A stretch of 42,747 nucleotides of DNA from Falsiroseomonas stagni DSM 19981 (GTDB lineage: Bacteria > Pseudomonadota > Alphaproteobacteria > Acetobacterales > Acetobacteraceae): contig NZ_FOSQ01000023.1 in the NCBI RefSeq assembly GCF_900114315.1, positions 1 through 42,747 of the forward strand, written 5' to 3'. This document shows positions 34,836 through 42,747 of this stretch, piece after piece (position 1 is the first letter of the stretch; the number at the start of each line of letters is the position of its first letter). The position numbers were made by a program, and so were the translations under genes. The notes under the pieces were generated by a model. It did no database searches, was not told the origin of the DNA, and was given only the letters and a program-made list of their open reading frames with translations.

Positions 34836-35409
34836 CGCCGAGGCAAAGGACGGGGCTGACCCGGACGAGGCCTTGCTCGAGCGACTGCTGATGCTGCAGG
34901 CGGACGATGCCCCGCAGGTGGCACCGATCGCGCCTGCCCGCATGGCCGCGATCGCCACGGCGCCCGGATCGATGACCGCGGAGGAGCGCGCGGTGCTCCT
35001 GCTCTCTCCCGCCTCACGCCACGCCTTCGTCGAGGCTGGCCGCGCCGCAGCAGGGCGGATGGCTTCGAACGACAATCTGTTCTTCCGTGCCGCCGGGCTC
35101 GCCGCATCGGATGGCGGAAGCACCGGGTTCGAAATCCGGGTGGAAGGCTGGGCGTCTCTGACCGTGCGGCCGGGCCCTGCTGCCGTCGCGTCATTCCTGC
35201 TGGCGCTGACGCTCGATCCGGCTGTGCCGGGCGGGCGGGCGGGACGGCACGTGGCGGTGAGGAGCGAGCAGACCGGCCTCGTCTGGCTCTCCGGCATCAC
35301 GGACGCCGAGGGCTGCCTCCGCGCGCCCTGGAGCCACGGTGCAGGCACGCCGCCGAGGCTGGGCGGGGAGCAGGATTTGCGGTTGCAGTTGGACGATCGC
35401 ATGCCGTGA
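34825..35409 (+). CDS. Unknown protein with N-terminal acidic helix and beta-rich C-terminus
   Basis: This 194-residue product has an acidic N-terminal helix (DEALLERLLMLQADDA), a small helical region (MTAEERAVLLLSPASRHAFVEAGRAAA) and a beta-rich C-terminal half (FEIRVEGWASLTVRPG, VAVRSEQTGLVWLSGITDAEGCL). The last part resembles an Ig- or fibronectin-like sandwich, but I cannot assign a family. No signal peptide is seen. It overlaps both neighbours (11 bp upstream, GTGA downstream), implying tight co-expression with the membrane protein that follows. The layout of acidic helix plus carboxy-terminal sandwich could suit a signalling adaptor (speculative). Confidence 0.7.
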   Translation: MNTDAEAKDGADPDEALLERLLMLQADDAPQVAPIAPARMAAIATAPGSMTAEERAVLLLSPASRHAFVEAGRAAAGRMASNDNLFFRAAGLAASDGGSTGFEIRVEGWASLTVRPGPAAVASFLLALTLDPAVPGGRAGRHVAVRSEQTGLVWLSGITDAEGCLRAPWSHGAGTPPRLGGEQDLRLQLDDRMP

Positions 35410-36896
35410 CCGACAGCATCCCGATCGGCATCCCTGTTGTCCCAGAGGCTGGGTCCGGCTCCGGCAGCCTGCGCCGCTACGTCTTCTGGCTGCTGCCGGA
35501 GGCCGATACCGCGCGGGTGCAGCCTTACGGGCTGGATGATGGCCAAGCGACGCCGATCCGGGAGTCGGGCACCCTGGTGATCGGGGCGCTGCCAGGAAAG
35601 CTGCCGGGGCTTTCGAGCCAGGCGGTCGGGGTCGCGCTGCAGGACCCCGGCGGCGGGGCCGTGCTCGGGGTGAGCGGCCGGAGCAGCATGCTGGCCGGCG
35701 CGCTCGGCTTCCTGGCCGCGCATCTGCTGCCGCCGGAACGATGGGCGACGTTGCCGCCGCTGATCGCGACCGGCCGGATCGAGCCGGTCCCGGCGCGCGC
35801 AGGATCGCCGCTCACGGGGCTCGCCGTGCGGGCTGTGGATGGTGTGCCGGGCAAGCTTGCCGCCATCCAGGCGGCAGCGCCGCCGCCGGGCCTCCTGCTG
35901 CTGCCGGCCGAGGATCATCCTGCGGACGCCGCGCGCGCCGCGGAAATTCACAGGTTGATCGGCGCCCTCACCCGCACCGGGCATGAGGTGCGGCGGGTGC
36001 GCAGCCTGGACGAGGCGCTGGTCGCATGGATGCCGGAACTGGCTGGCACATCGGGTCCCATCGCCGCCGGTGCCGGGATGGCCGGGCCGCCGCGGCGGCC
36101 CTGGCGCTGGGTCGCCGGCCTCGCCGCCGCCGCCGCTGGCGCCTTGTTCGTCCCGGCGGCGCTGCAGTCGTGGCGCAACGACGGCGCCTCTGTCGAGGCA
36201 GCCTTGCTGGCGCAGCGCATCGTGGCGGACCCCGAGGGCCTTTGCGCGTCCCTCCCTTCGCTGCAGCGCGCGGGCGGCGATGCGGCCTTGCGTGCGCAGG
36301 CGGTCTGCGCGGCGCTTGCGCGGTGTGACGCTGCCGCCGGCCATCGGCTCGACCCCGATCGCCGTGCCGCCGGGCTGACCGGTGGGATCAGTGGCCCCTT
36401 CCTGGCCGTGCCGGAGCGTGCGGCGGCCGCCCGTGACGCCTGCAAGGCCGCGGTGGAACTGGCGCCGCAGGCCGCCAAGGCGCGGTGGCACCTCTCTCGC
36501 GCACTGGAAGCGCAGCAGGACGAGACGGCTGCTCAGCGCGAGCGGGCCCTGGCCGCGGAGCGTGGTGAACCGATGTCCCGGCTGCGCCTCGCGCAGGAGG
36601 CACTGCTGGCGCGCGACAGCGCGCCGGCAGGGCGCGAGCAACTCGCCCTGCTCGTCCGCCGCCCCCAACCGCCGCCTGAGGCGGTGCAGTGGCTAGCTGT
36701 GGCCCGCCTCTGCGGCATCGGCGGCGCGTCGGACCCCGCCGGTGCCCTGTCGCTCACACCGCTGCTGCGCGAGATGGCCCGGCGCTTCGCGGAGGATGCC
36801 GAGTTCCCGAACGCCGCCCTCGGCCTTGCCGAGTTGCTGGAGCGCCCAGGCGCCATGACGGTCCCACCCGGCCTCTGCCCGATGACACCCGCTTGA
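35406..36896 (+). CDS. Single-pass membrane protein with degenerate Lon-like domain and periplasmic TPR-like region
   Basis: This 496-residue product has a cytoplasmic N-terminal part (about 20-215) and one membrane helix (about 233-253: [19 protein letters not shown]). A periplasmic alpha-helical TPR-like part follows (260-480: [23 protein letters not shown]). Residues 70-200 recall a Lon C-terminal (S16) fold: [33 protein letters not shown], then LLLLPAEDH. The lysine matching the second K of KEK is present (K150) but the catalytic Lys position looks like Pro, so it would be inactive. This resemblance is by eye. The GTG start overlaps the previous stop. It could carry signals across the inner membrane. 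Confidence 0.65.
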
Positions 36897-36925
36897 TCCC
36901 CCACGTCCTGAAGACGGAGAGCGAT

Positions 36926-38119
36926 ATGACCCGTCCCCTGCTCACCCGACGCAGCGTCGCCGGCATGGCGCTGGTCGCAGCGGGATCGCGCCTGGCATCG
37001 GCTCAACCCGTGGGCAGCCCCCGATCGCTCGGTGGCGTCGTCGGGGAGTTCGACCGCGCGACGCCACCACCGCTTTTCCTGACACGGAGCATGCGGCCCG
37101 AGGTGCTGGAACTGGTGCCGCCGCATGACCCGGGCCCTCAACCCTTCCCCGGCCAGGTTCATGCCTGGCTGGATCGGGCGGAGCGGCGCTATGCGCTCGG
37201 CGACCTTGCCCAGATCGGCGTCGAGACGACGGCCCCGGGCTATGTGCAGATCGTCGGCATCTCCGCCACGGGCCGCCCCGAGTGGCTGTTCCCGCCTGAT
37301 TCGCTGCCTGGCGACCGCCGCGGCATGCCGCAGGATCCGGCGGAGGTTGCCGCAGGATCGCCGCTGATGTTTCCGCGGCCCGGCATCGACAACTTCACCC
37401 TCCGCCTGCGGGAACCGGCGGGCGAAGCGATGGTCTTCGTCATCGTCACCAGCCAGCCCTTCACCAGATCGCTCCGCGACCGTGTCGTGCAGCGGATCGG
37501 TGCGACGGCTAGCGCGACGGAGGCGAACCGCCTGCTTCCACAGGAACTCGCCACCATCGCGCGCGAGATGCCGGCGCTACGGCTGACCCACCACGGCGTT
37601 CCCTACGTTACTGAGGCGCGCGAGGTAGGGGTACGGGCCGTCGGCGCAGCACTCGACTGGGTCCGCCCGACCCCCGGGGCCGGGCGCATGCTGGCGGTGC
37701 TCGGCGATCGGCGGGTCTTCAGGGCGGGTGAACGACTGATGCTGCGCCTGCGCGCCGAGGAGCCCTGCCAGGTCACCGTGCTCGCACTCGGGCAGGGCGG
37801 CATGATCGACATGCTGCTGCCTAACCTGCGGCAGCCCGGCATGCTGGCAGCCGGGCAGGAACTCACGCTGCCGCCCGGCGGATCGGATCTGCGGCTTCGC
37901 CTCCGAGGCCCTCGTGCCGCCCCGTCGGAGGATGAGCGGATCCTTGCCATCAGCCAGCCGCTCGGGAGACCGCCGGTGCTGTCCGTGCCACCGGAGAGCG
38001 GGCAGGCGACGCGGACCATCGCCCCGGACAGCGCTGCGGCGCAGAATCTGGCGGCTGCGCTTCGTGGCGGCCAGGGGCGGCTCGTCGTGGCGGATTGGAC
38101 CTATCAGGTCAGCACCTGA
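36926..38119 (+). CDS. Tat-exported tandem DUF4384-like protein
   Basis: This 397-residue product has a twin-arginine leader ([21 protein letters not shown]). Two DUF4384-like units follow: residues 75-180 ([20 protein letters not shown], then [16 protein letters not shown]) and 255-370 ([37 protein letters not shown]). There is no catalytic motif. The domain also occurs fused to the caspase, the trypsin-like protease and the CsgG-like lipoprotein in this island, so it probably mediates docking. GGAGA lies 8 nt before the ATG. It starts 29 bp after the previous stop and ends just before an IS5 remnant. Confidence 0.8.
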
Positions 38120-38232
38120 GGGGGCGGTGATGGTCGCGCCGTAGGATGATGATTGCCACGTTCACATGGCGGCTACACGGGACACGACCAACGGCAGCGT
38201 CAGCAGCATGCTGCGCTGCTCTGGCGACACGG

Positions 38233-38403
38233 TCAGGCGGTGTGGAAGAACCTGATCCATAGACGGATTGCGGCGAGGGTGGCGAAGCCAAGGAAGCTGT
38301 CGGGGGTCTGCTCGTAGCGGGTGGCGACGCGGCGGCTGTTGTTGAAGCGGATGATGCAGCACTCGATAGGGCAGCGGAGCGCGTAGAGCGGGCGGCTGGC
38401 GCG
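38233..38403 (-). pseudogene. IS5-family transposase C-terminal remnant
   Basis: The minus strand encodes about 56 residues: ALRCPIECCIIRFNNSRRVA, then TRYEQTPDSFLGF and AIRLWIRFFHTA before a TGA. It matches the C-terminal end of IS5-type (IS427-like) transposases, where an RIE-x-F-x-R-x-ATRY-K-A-F pattern precedes a final hydrophobic helix. The catalytic Glu position reads IECC. No N-terminal part or clear ends were found. It fills most of the 417-bp gap between the DUF4384 protein and the next gene and may have brought the AT-rich segment beside it. Confidence 0.75.
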
Positions 38404-38428
38404 GTGTCGGATGTGCCCGCCTCGATTC

Positions 38429-38443
38429 TTAACATAGCGTTAA
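38429..38443. promoter_or_regulatory. TTAAC-N5-GTTAA dyad in AT-rich patch
   Basis: A perfect 5-bp inverted repeat lies in the only AT-rich stretch of this gap, about 95 bp before the next start codon. GTTAA also occurs in the palindromes of the divergent region at 33084-33091. It is a possible operator or promoter for the three downstream genes. No clear -35/-10 pair was seen. Confidence 0.35.
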
Positions 38444-38536
38444 TAATGCGATTACGTATTGAAATCCCGTCATCGCACGGTCTCAATCGATCGGTGAACG
38501 CGCGGCGGCCGTCGCCCGCGAAAAGAGCAGGCAGCG

Positions 38537-39955
38537 ATGCCGATGCCACTGCCGCGTGCCATCGGCATCCCCGAAGGCCCGCCGCTTTCGCGGCGCCACC
38601 TCTTCAACCTCGCTGGCCTGCTGGCCGCGCCGCCCATCGCCTTCCCAGCCGCCGGCGCAGCGGCGCCGCAACCGGTCACGCGGTCGTCGCCGCTGCTGGT
38701 GTTCGGCGGGCTCTAGGCCGATCTGGCGCGGCGGCCCAGCCCCGAAGCCGCGCGCTGGTCGGGCGCTGTGCTCGACCTCTGCGCCGCGCTGCACGCCGCG
38801 GGAATCGCGCCGGCCGCCGCGCTCGATGTGGGCGACAGCCTCACCGGCACGGCGCCATCCTGGCAGGATGGCGGGCAGGTCGTCGCACAGGTCCTCGGGG
38901 CGCTCGCGCCGACCCTGCACGTGCCGCACCAGGACCTGCTGCGGAACGATGATGCGCTGGCCGTCTCCTGGCGTTTCTCGTCGCCCGACCTGGTCGCCGT
39001 GCCGCCCCCGCCAGGGATGAGGCCGGCGATCGGGGCGCTGAGCCTTGCCTCCCCGATCATCCTTGCGCTCCTGTCGAGGGGCGAGGCAGACGCCACCGCG
39101 CCCGCTGAAGCCCTGGCCGCCAGCATCAGCGCCGCCGGCCGGCAGTTGCGCGCGGAAGGCGCGTCGCTTCTGGCCCTCGTGCTGCGGCGCAACCTCCCGG
39201 AAGGGCTCACCATCGATCGGCTGGACGCTGACCTGATCGTCACGCCCTCCGCCAGCGTGCGCGATGCGACCGCGATCCGGCTCCCGCGTCAGCGGTGGTT
39301 GCTCCGGGTGCCGGCCGGCCGGCCCTTCGCGCTTCTCCTGCCGCTGGAAGCCGGTCGCCTGGCTTTCGGCGGGCCTCGGCCCATCGCGCTTCGCCAGGGC
39401 GGCGCGAGCCAGGCGATTGCGCCGCACCTGACGACATTGCTGGCGAGGGCCGCGGATTCCTGCTCGGCGGACGCGATGCTGGCACCAGCCTGCACGGCGC
39501 CGCTCACGGGGAGCGTGGCGGAGGAGGTCCTCCGCCGGACGGGCGCCGATGTGGCGCTGTGGCTGCCAACCAGGCCGCTGCCCGATGCACGGGATCATGC
39601 TGCGACGCTCTCGGACCTCCCTGGCGGACCCGCGACGCGGGTCACGGTGCAGACACTCATGGGCATCGACCTCGTGGCCGCAGCAGCCTCAGCGCCGGCG
39701 CTCTGCGCACCGTTCGACCATTTGCTGCCGGCCCCGGTGCAGCGGCTCGGCCTGGATCTGGATGCAGCAGGGGAGTGGTGCCTGACTAGGCGGGGAGAAG
39801 CCGTGCGGCCGACATCATCCTACCGACTGGCGCGCTGGGGCCTGCCCGGCGCGCCGCCCGGCGGATGCGAACTCGCCGCGCTGCTCGCCGGACTCGCGCC
39901 GGCGCTTGGCGCAGCCTGTCCGGAAGAGACGATCTTGGGGGATCGAGAGGCATGA
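38537..39955 (+). pseudogene. Tat-exported protein gene with in-frame amber codon
   Basis: From ATG 38537 (GCAGG ribosome-binding site) the frame encodes a twin-arginine leader (LSRRHLFNLAGLLAAPPIAF) and SPLLVFGGL, then TAG at 38714-38716 (codon 60). It continues open in the same frame for 413 codons (ADLARRPSPEAARWSGAVLD, AALDVGDSLTGTAPSWQDGG, LIVTPSASVRDATAIRLP). The leader and the continuation make one sensible exported protein of 472 residues. The DVGDSLTGT segment faintly recalls 5'-nucleotidase-type metallophosphatases, but the metal ligands are not clear, so no function is claimed. The stop overlaps the next gene's ATG (ATGA). A start at a GTG after the amber would lose the export signal. 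Confidence 0.75.
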
Positions 39956-41190
39956 CGAATCAATCGGACGCGCCAGTGAACGCGCGAACGGGGCACACAG
40001 CGTGGCGGCACGGCGCGCACGCGGCGCTGGCTGGCCTTTGCCTCACGCTGCTCGGCGCCTGTGCGGGGCGGGAAGCATCGCCGGCCGACCTGAATGGTGC
40101 GCTCACCTACCTGCCCTCCCCCGGCGGAAGCGCCATCGCCGTCGTCCCGGGCATGCGGCTGCGCATGACAATGACCAGCCTGTCCGACGCGGGCAGGAAC
40201 CCGCGGCCGCCCCAACTGGCCCGCATCGACTGGACCATCCCGGCCGCGGATGGCTGGACGGCGGCCGACATGCAGGTCGTCCTTGCGCTGCTCCAGCAGG
40301 CGGAACTGCGCGACGAGGTACCGGGCGTCCCGGTGCCGCAGGATTTCACGCGGTGGACCCATCAGCGCGGCGAGGCAGTGCGGGAGGAGCCATGCGGGGA
40401 GCAGGCGTGGCGCTGCGCCGCCACCTTCGAGCGGCGGCTCGGCGCCCAGGTCTTCGCCCCGATCGCCGCGACGATGAGCATCGTCCTCGCGCTGACGAAC
40501 GAAGAGGAACTGCCGCCAACCGACCAGCGCGTGGAATGGATCCGGTCGGTAGCCTGCCGCCTGCTGCCGGGCCACGTCGCCGACATCGACGCAAATGCGC
40601 CCGCGCGCCGTCAACTCGAATTCATGGCTTGGGGAACGGCGGCATCAGGCCCACCGACGCTGCCTGTCCGGACCTTCGGCTGGACAGGCGCGATCGGAAC
40701 CGATGACCTCGGCCTGGCGCAGCGCGTGCCCGGCGGGCGCAACGCCACGGCCGTGCCAACCGGCGCGCTGGAGGGGCGGGGCTGGATCGAGTTGCTGATC
40801 CCGGTCCGCGTCGCCGGAGAATCGCAGCCGCGCTTCGTCAGCCCGTGCACGACGCTGCGCGAGGTGGAGAGCGCGGTCGGCATGCCGATCGCCGCGATCC
40901 GCCGCGACAGCCAGTACCAGCCCACCGGCGGCGGTGGCCTGCTCTCGCCCCCGGACTCGGCCTACCGCGCCACGGACGGGGCCTTCGCCATCCTGCTGCA
41001 GCCCGCGGTGCCGCGGCTGGGCACCATGGCCGAATGGCCGGCGGACCAGCCCGTCGTCATGGCCGCGGACAGGGCCGACGCGGACGCGATCCTGCTCGCG
41101 CCGGGCGACCTGCTCGTGCCCGGGGTCGCGCCGCAGCCGGGCGGCGGGCGCCGCCTGACGGATCCCGCGCGCGTCCGCGGCTGGGACTGA
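39952..41190 (+). CDS. Lipoprotein of unknown function in the plus-strand operon
   Basis: This 412-residue product has a lipoprotein signal with an unusually long n-region (MTNQSDAPVNARTGHTAWRH) and lipobox LLGAC (Cys at about 37). The mature protein is mixed alpha/beta with four further cysteines and Pro-rich linkers. The segments MRLRMTMTSLSD and IELLIPVRVAGES suggest beta-rich domains but no family is recognised. The ATG overlaps the previous stop, so expression was coupled to the amber-containing gene. It probably sits in the outer membrane facing the periplasm with the other island lipoproteins. Confidence 0.75.
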   Translation: MTNQSDAPVNARTGHTAWRHGAHAALAGLCLTLLGACAGREASPADLNGALTYLPSPGGSAIAVVPGMRLRMTMTSLSDAGRNPRPPQLARIDWTIPAADGWTAADMQVVLALLQQAELRDEVPGVPVPQDFTRWTHQRGEAVREEPCGEQAWRCAATFERRLGAQVFAPIAATMSIVLALTNEEELPPTDQRVEWIRSVACRLLPGHVADIDANAPARRQLEFMAWGTAASGPPTLPVRTFGWTGAIGTDDLGLAQRVPGGRNATAVPTGALEGRGWIELLIPVRVAGESQPRFVSPCTTLREVESAVGMPIAAIRRDSQYQPTGGGGLLSPPDSAYRATDGAFAILLQPAVPRLGTMAEWPADQPVVMAADRADADAILLAPGDLLVPGVAPQPGGGRRLTDPARVRGWD

Positions 41191-41214
41191 GCCAGGCGGG
41201 GAAGGAAGCAGCGA

Positions 41215-41468
41215 ATGGCCGACGCGGTGCATCTGCTGGGCCTCGACTGGCCCGTCCGCGGCGACGGGACGCTCAACCCGCCAACCGTCGCTGGCCTTTC
41301 GGTCCAGGTCACCGAGGCGCGGCTGACCGAAACCGCCGCGGGGCAACGCGCCACGGCCGCGCTGCGCATCGCCGCGCAGCTTTCCACCGCGCTGGCGGAG
41401 ATAAGGATCGCCGGAACGCTCTCGCTGCGGCGCTCTGCCGGCAGCGATCTGTGGCAACTCGCGCCTAA
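41215..41468 (+). pseudogene. 5' part of a gene truncated by the IS5-family element
   Basis: The frame starts at ATG 41215 behind GGAAGGAAG and runs about 85 codons (MADAVHLLGLDWPVRGDG, VAGLSVQVTEARLTE, ALAEIRIAGTLSLRRS, DLWQLAPN) before the IS boundary. It then picks up 11 foreign codons to a TGA. No signal peptide is seen and I do not recognise the family. The real 3' half should lie beyond the right end of the IS, outside the window. It is the last visible gene of the plus-strand operon, 24 bp after the lipoprotein stop. Confidence 0.65.
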
Positions 41469-41541
41469 CAGGCTGAGGAAATTCGGCTGTTCAGAACGGC
41501 TGTGACCTGATTCGCTGTATCGGGCGGGGGTGGGTCGGGCG

Positions 41542-42624
41542 ATGCGTGGTTCGGATCGGCAGACGGGGTCGATGTTCAGCTATGTGAGCCCGGAGGCGCT
41601 GGTGCCGCCGGATTACCCGCTGCGGGCAATTCGGGTGCTGGTGAATGCGGCGCTGGAGCGGCTGTCCGGGGATTTCGATGCGCTCTACGCCGCCGGCGGG
41701 CGGGACTCGATCGCGCCGGAGAAGCTGCTGCGAGCACTGCTGTTGCAGGCCTTCTACTCGGTGCGGTCCGAGCGCCGGCTGATGGAACAGGTGACCTACA
41801 ACATGCTGTTTCGCTGGTTCATCGGGCTGTCGATGGACGCGCCGGTGTGGGACGTGACGGTGTTCACGAAGAACCGGGACCGGCTGCTGCGGGGCGAGGT
41901 GGCGGCCAAGTTCTTCGCGGCCGTGCTGGCCGACCCGCAGGTGAAGCCGCTGCTGTCGTCGGAGCATTTCTCCGTGGATGGCACGCTGATCGAGGCCTGG
42001 GCCTCGATGAAGAGCTTCCGGCCGAAGGATGGCTCCGGCGCGCCGCCCGGCCCTGGCCGCAACGGCGAGCGTGACTTCCACGGCGAGAAGCGCAGCAACG
42101 AGACCCACGCCTCGAAGACTGATCCCGATGCGCGGCTGGCGCGGAAGTCGAACGGGCAGGCATCGAAGCTCTGCTATGCCGGGCATGTGGTCATGGAGAA
42201 CCGGCACGGCCTGGTGGTGGCGGCCACCACGACACGGGCGACCGGGACCGCCGAGCGGGATGCGGGCAAGACCATGATGGCGGGGCTGGATCGCGCGCCG
42301 CGCAGCACGCTGGGCGCGGACAAGAACTACGACACCAGGGATTTCGTGGCGGCCATGCGCGACCTTGGGGTGACGCCGCATGTGGCGCAGCACACCAACG
42401 GCCGGCGCTCGGCGATTGACGGGCGAACCACGCGCCACCCCGGCTACGCGGTCAGCCAGCGCATCCGCAAGCGGATCGAGGAGGTATTCGGCTGGGGCAA
42501 GGAGATCGGTGGCATGCGCCGGACGCTGCTACGAGGCCTTGAGCGGGTCGGATGGAGCTTCACGCTGAGGGTGGCGGCCTACAACCTGATCCGCCTGCCA
42601 AAGCTCCTGGCGGCACCTGCCTGA
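41542..42624 (+). CDS. IS5-family transposase
   Basis: This 360-residue protein has the N-terminal DUF772-type domain (YPLRAIRVLVNAALERLS, LLRALLLQAFYSVRSERRLM) and a DDE core: D146 in FSVDGTLIEAW, D260 in LGADKNYDT and E313 or E314 in RIEEVFGWGK, with the IS5 Y-2-R-3-E-6-K-type signature region. Length is normal and no lesion is visible, so the element could be active. ATG 41542 is used; a GTG four codons upstream is also possible. It moves its own element by cut-and-paste transposition. Confidence 0.93.
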   Translation: MRGSDRQTGSMFSYVSPEALVPPDYPLRAIRVLVNAALERLSGDFDALYAAGGRDSIAPEKLLRALLLQAFYSVRSERRLMEQVTYNMLFRWFIGLSMDAPVWDVTVFTKNRDRLLRGEVAAKFFAAVLADPQVKPLLSSEHFSVDGTLIEAWASMKSFRPKDGSGAPPGPGRNGERDFHGEKRSNETHASKTDPDARLARKSNGQASKLCYAGHVVMENRHGLVVAATTTRATGTAERDAGKTMMAGLDRAPRSTLGADKNYDTRDFVAAMRDLGVTPHVAQHTNGRRSAIDGRTTRHPGYAVSQRIRKRIEEVFGWGKEIGGMRRTLLRGLERVGWSFTLRVAAYNLIRLPKLLAAPA

Positions 42625-42747
42625 CAGCCGCCGGACGAAGGCCGCATACCATAGTTTGCGGCAGATAGCCGCCACGAACCCAGCGTCGCGGCTCCGCTCG
42701 CGCTACCCAACCGCCACCACAACGACGACAACTCAGGCCCGTAGCGG
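42625..42747. other. Non-coding tail after the IS5 transposase
   Basis: These 123 bp contain no credible gene. They hold GC-rich IS-internal or flanking sequence and no recognisable copy of the left inverted repeat. Nothing else is seen. Confidence 0.5.

Larger units (their letters stand above)
41469..42747 (+). mobile_element. IS5-family insertion sequence, right end outside the window
   Basis: The element carries an intact IS5-type transposase. The left end is placed after CTAA (41465-41468), which matches the YTAR target of IS5-family elements and is followed by CAGGCTGAGGAAATTC. The matching inverted repeat is not found before the window ends, so the right boundary is beyond 42747 or lost. 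It interrupts the plus-strand operon's last gene. Confidence 0.7.

Noticed and set aside
33627-36668. A 1013-codon open frame on the minus strand opposite four plus-strand genes
   Set aside because: It shows no domain, signal or sensible composition (Arg/Gly/Ala-rich runs) and lies antisense to genes with clear ribosome-binding sites and overlaps. Long antisense frames are expected at this GC content.
38404-38952. A 182-codon plus-strand frame overlapping the Tat-exported amber gene
   Set aside because: It is out of frame with the Tat leader and its downstream continuation, and its composition becomes Arg/Ala/Gly-rich after the first third, as expected of a shadow frame.

Overview
The window is very GC-rich DNA from an alphaproteobacterium. 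The gene content (a Bug-type solute-binding protein, a tandem glycine riboswitch ahead of a dadA-type gene, Tat-exported binding proteins, dense GTG/ATGA-coupled operons) fits the Acetobacteraceae, for example a Roseomonas-like organism. That assignment is inference. No rRNA, tRNA or CRISPR array was seen.

Left edge (1-1425). A nearly complete IS481-family element with 26-bp inverted repeats has truncated an unrecognised gene, whose 3' part survives. A GC-rich terminator follows. A D-amino-acid dehydrogenase-type gene (1449-2711, minus) is controlled by a tandem glycine riboswitch (about 2750-2945).

Catabolic region (2999-19992). On the minus strand lies a long aromatic-acid supra-operon: bfd-like ferredoxin, benA, benB, benC, benD, catA, catB, catC, a five-gene branched-chain/aromatic-acid ABC transporter, and pcaD. 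Together these encode benzoate uptake and conversion through catechol, cis,cis-muconate and muconolactone to 3-oxoadipate. Downstream come a BKACE-family gene, an M20 amidohydrolase, a Bug receptor and panC. BKACE carries an in-frame amber codon, the M20 gene a 1-nt frameshift, and panC an amber, a 1-nt deletion and an internal deletion. A divergent LysR regulator has a perfect ATAC-N7-GTAT (BenM/CatM-type) operator next to its start codon.

Envelope protease island (20211-41468). Two minus-strand operons and one divergent plus-strand operon encode almost only exported or lipid-anchored proteins. The first minus operon has a CsgG/HfaB-like lipoprotein carrying a DUF4384-like domain, an OmpA-like protein and two small secreted repeat-type proteins. 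The second encodes an SH3 lipoprotein, a beta-propeller/caspase protein, a serpin, a trypsin-like protease, an OmpA-like protein and a Tat-exported caspase, with start and stop codons overlapping at four of its five junctions. The plus-strand operon encodes coiled-coil, helical, membrane-anchored and tandem DUF4384-like proteins, plus two further unrecognised exported proteins. DUF4384-like domains recur in at least four proteins. I infer an uncharacterised cell-envelope system that joins two caspases, a trypsin-like protease and a serpin to a curli/holdfast-like export pore. This is the most novel part of the window.

Right edge (41469-42747). An IS5-family element truncates the last gene of the plus operon, and its right end lies outside the window. 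Remnants of an IS3-family orfA (20015-20107) and another IS5-family transposase (38233-38403) show further IS traffic. Three genes in the window carry in-frame TAG codons inside otherwise continuous reading frames.
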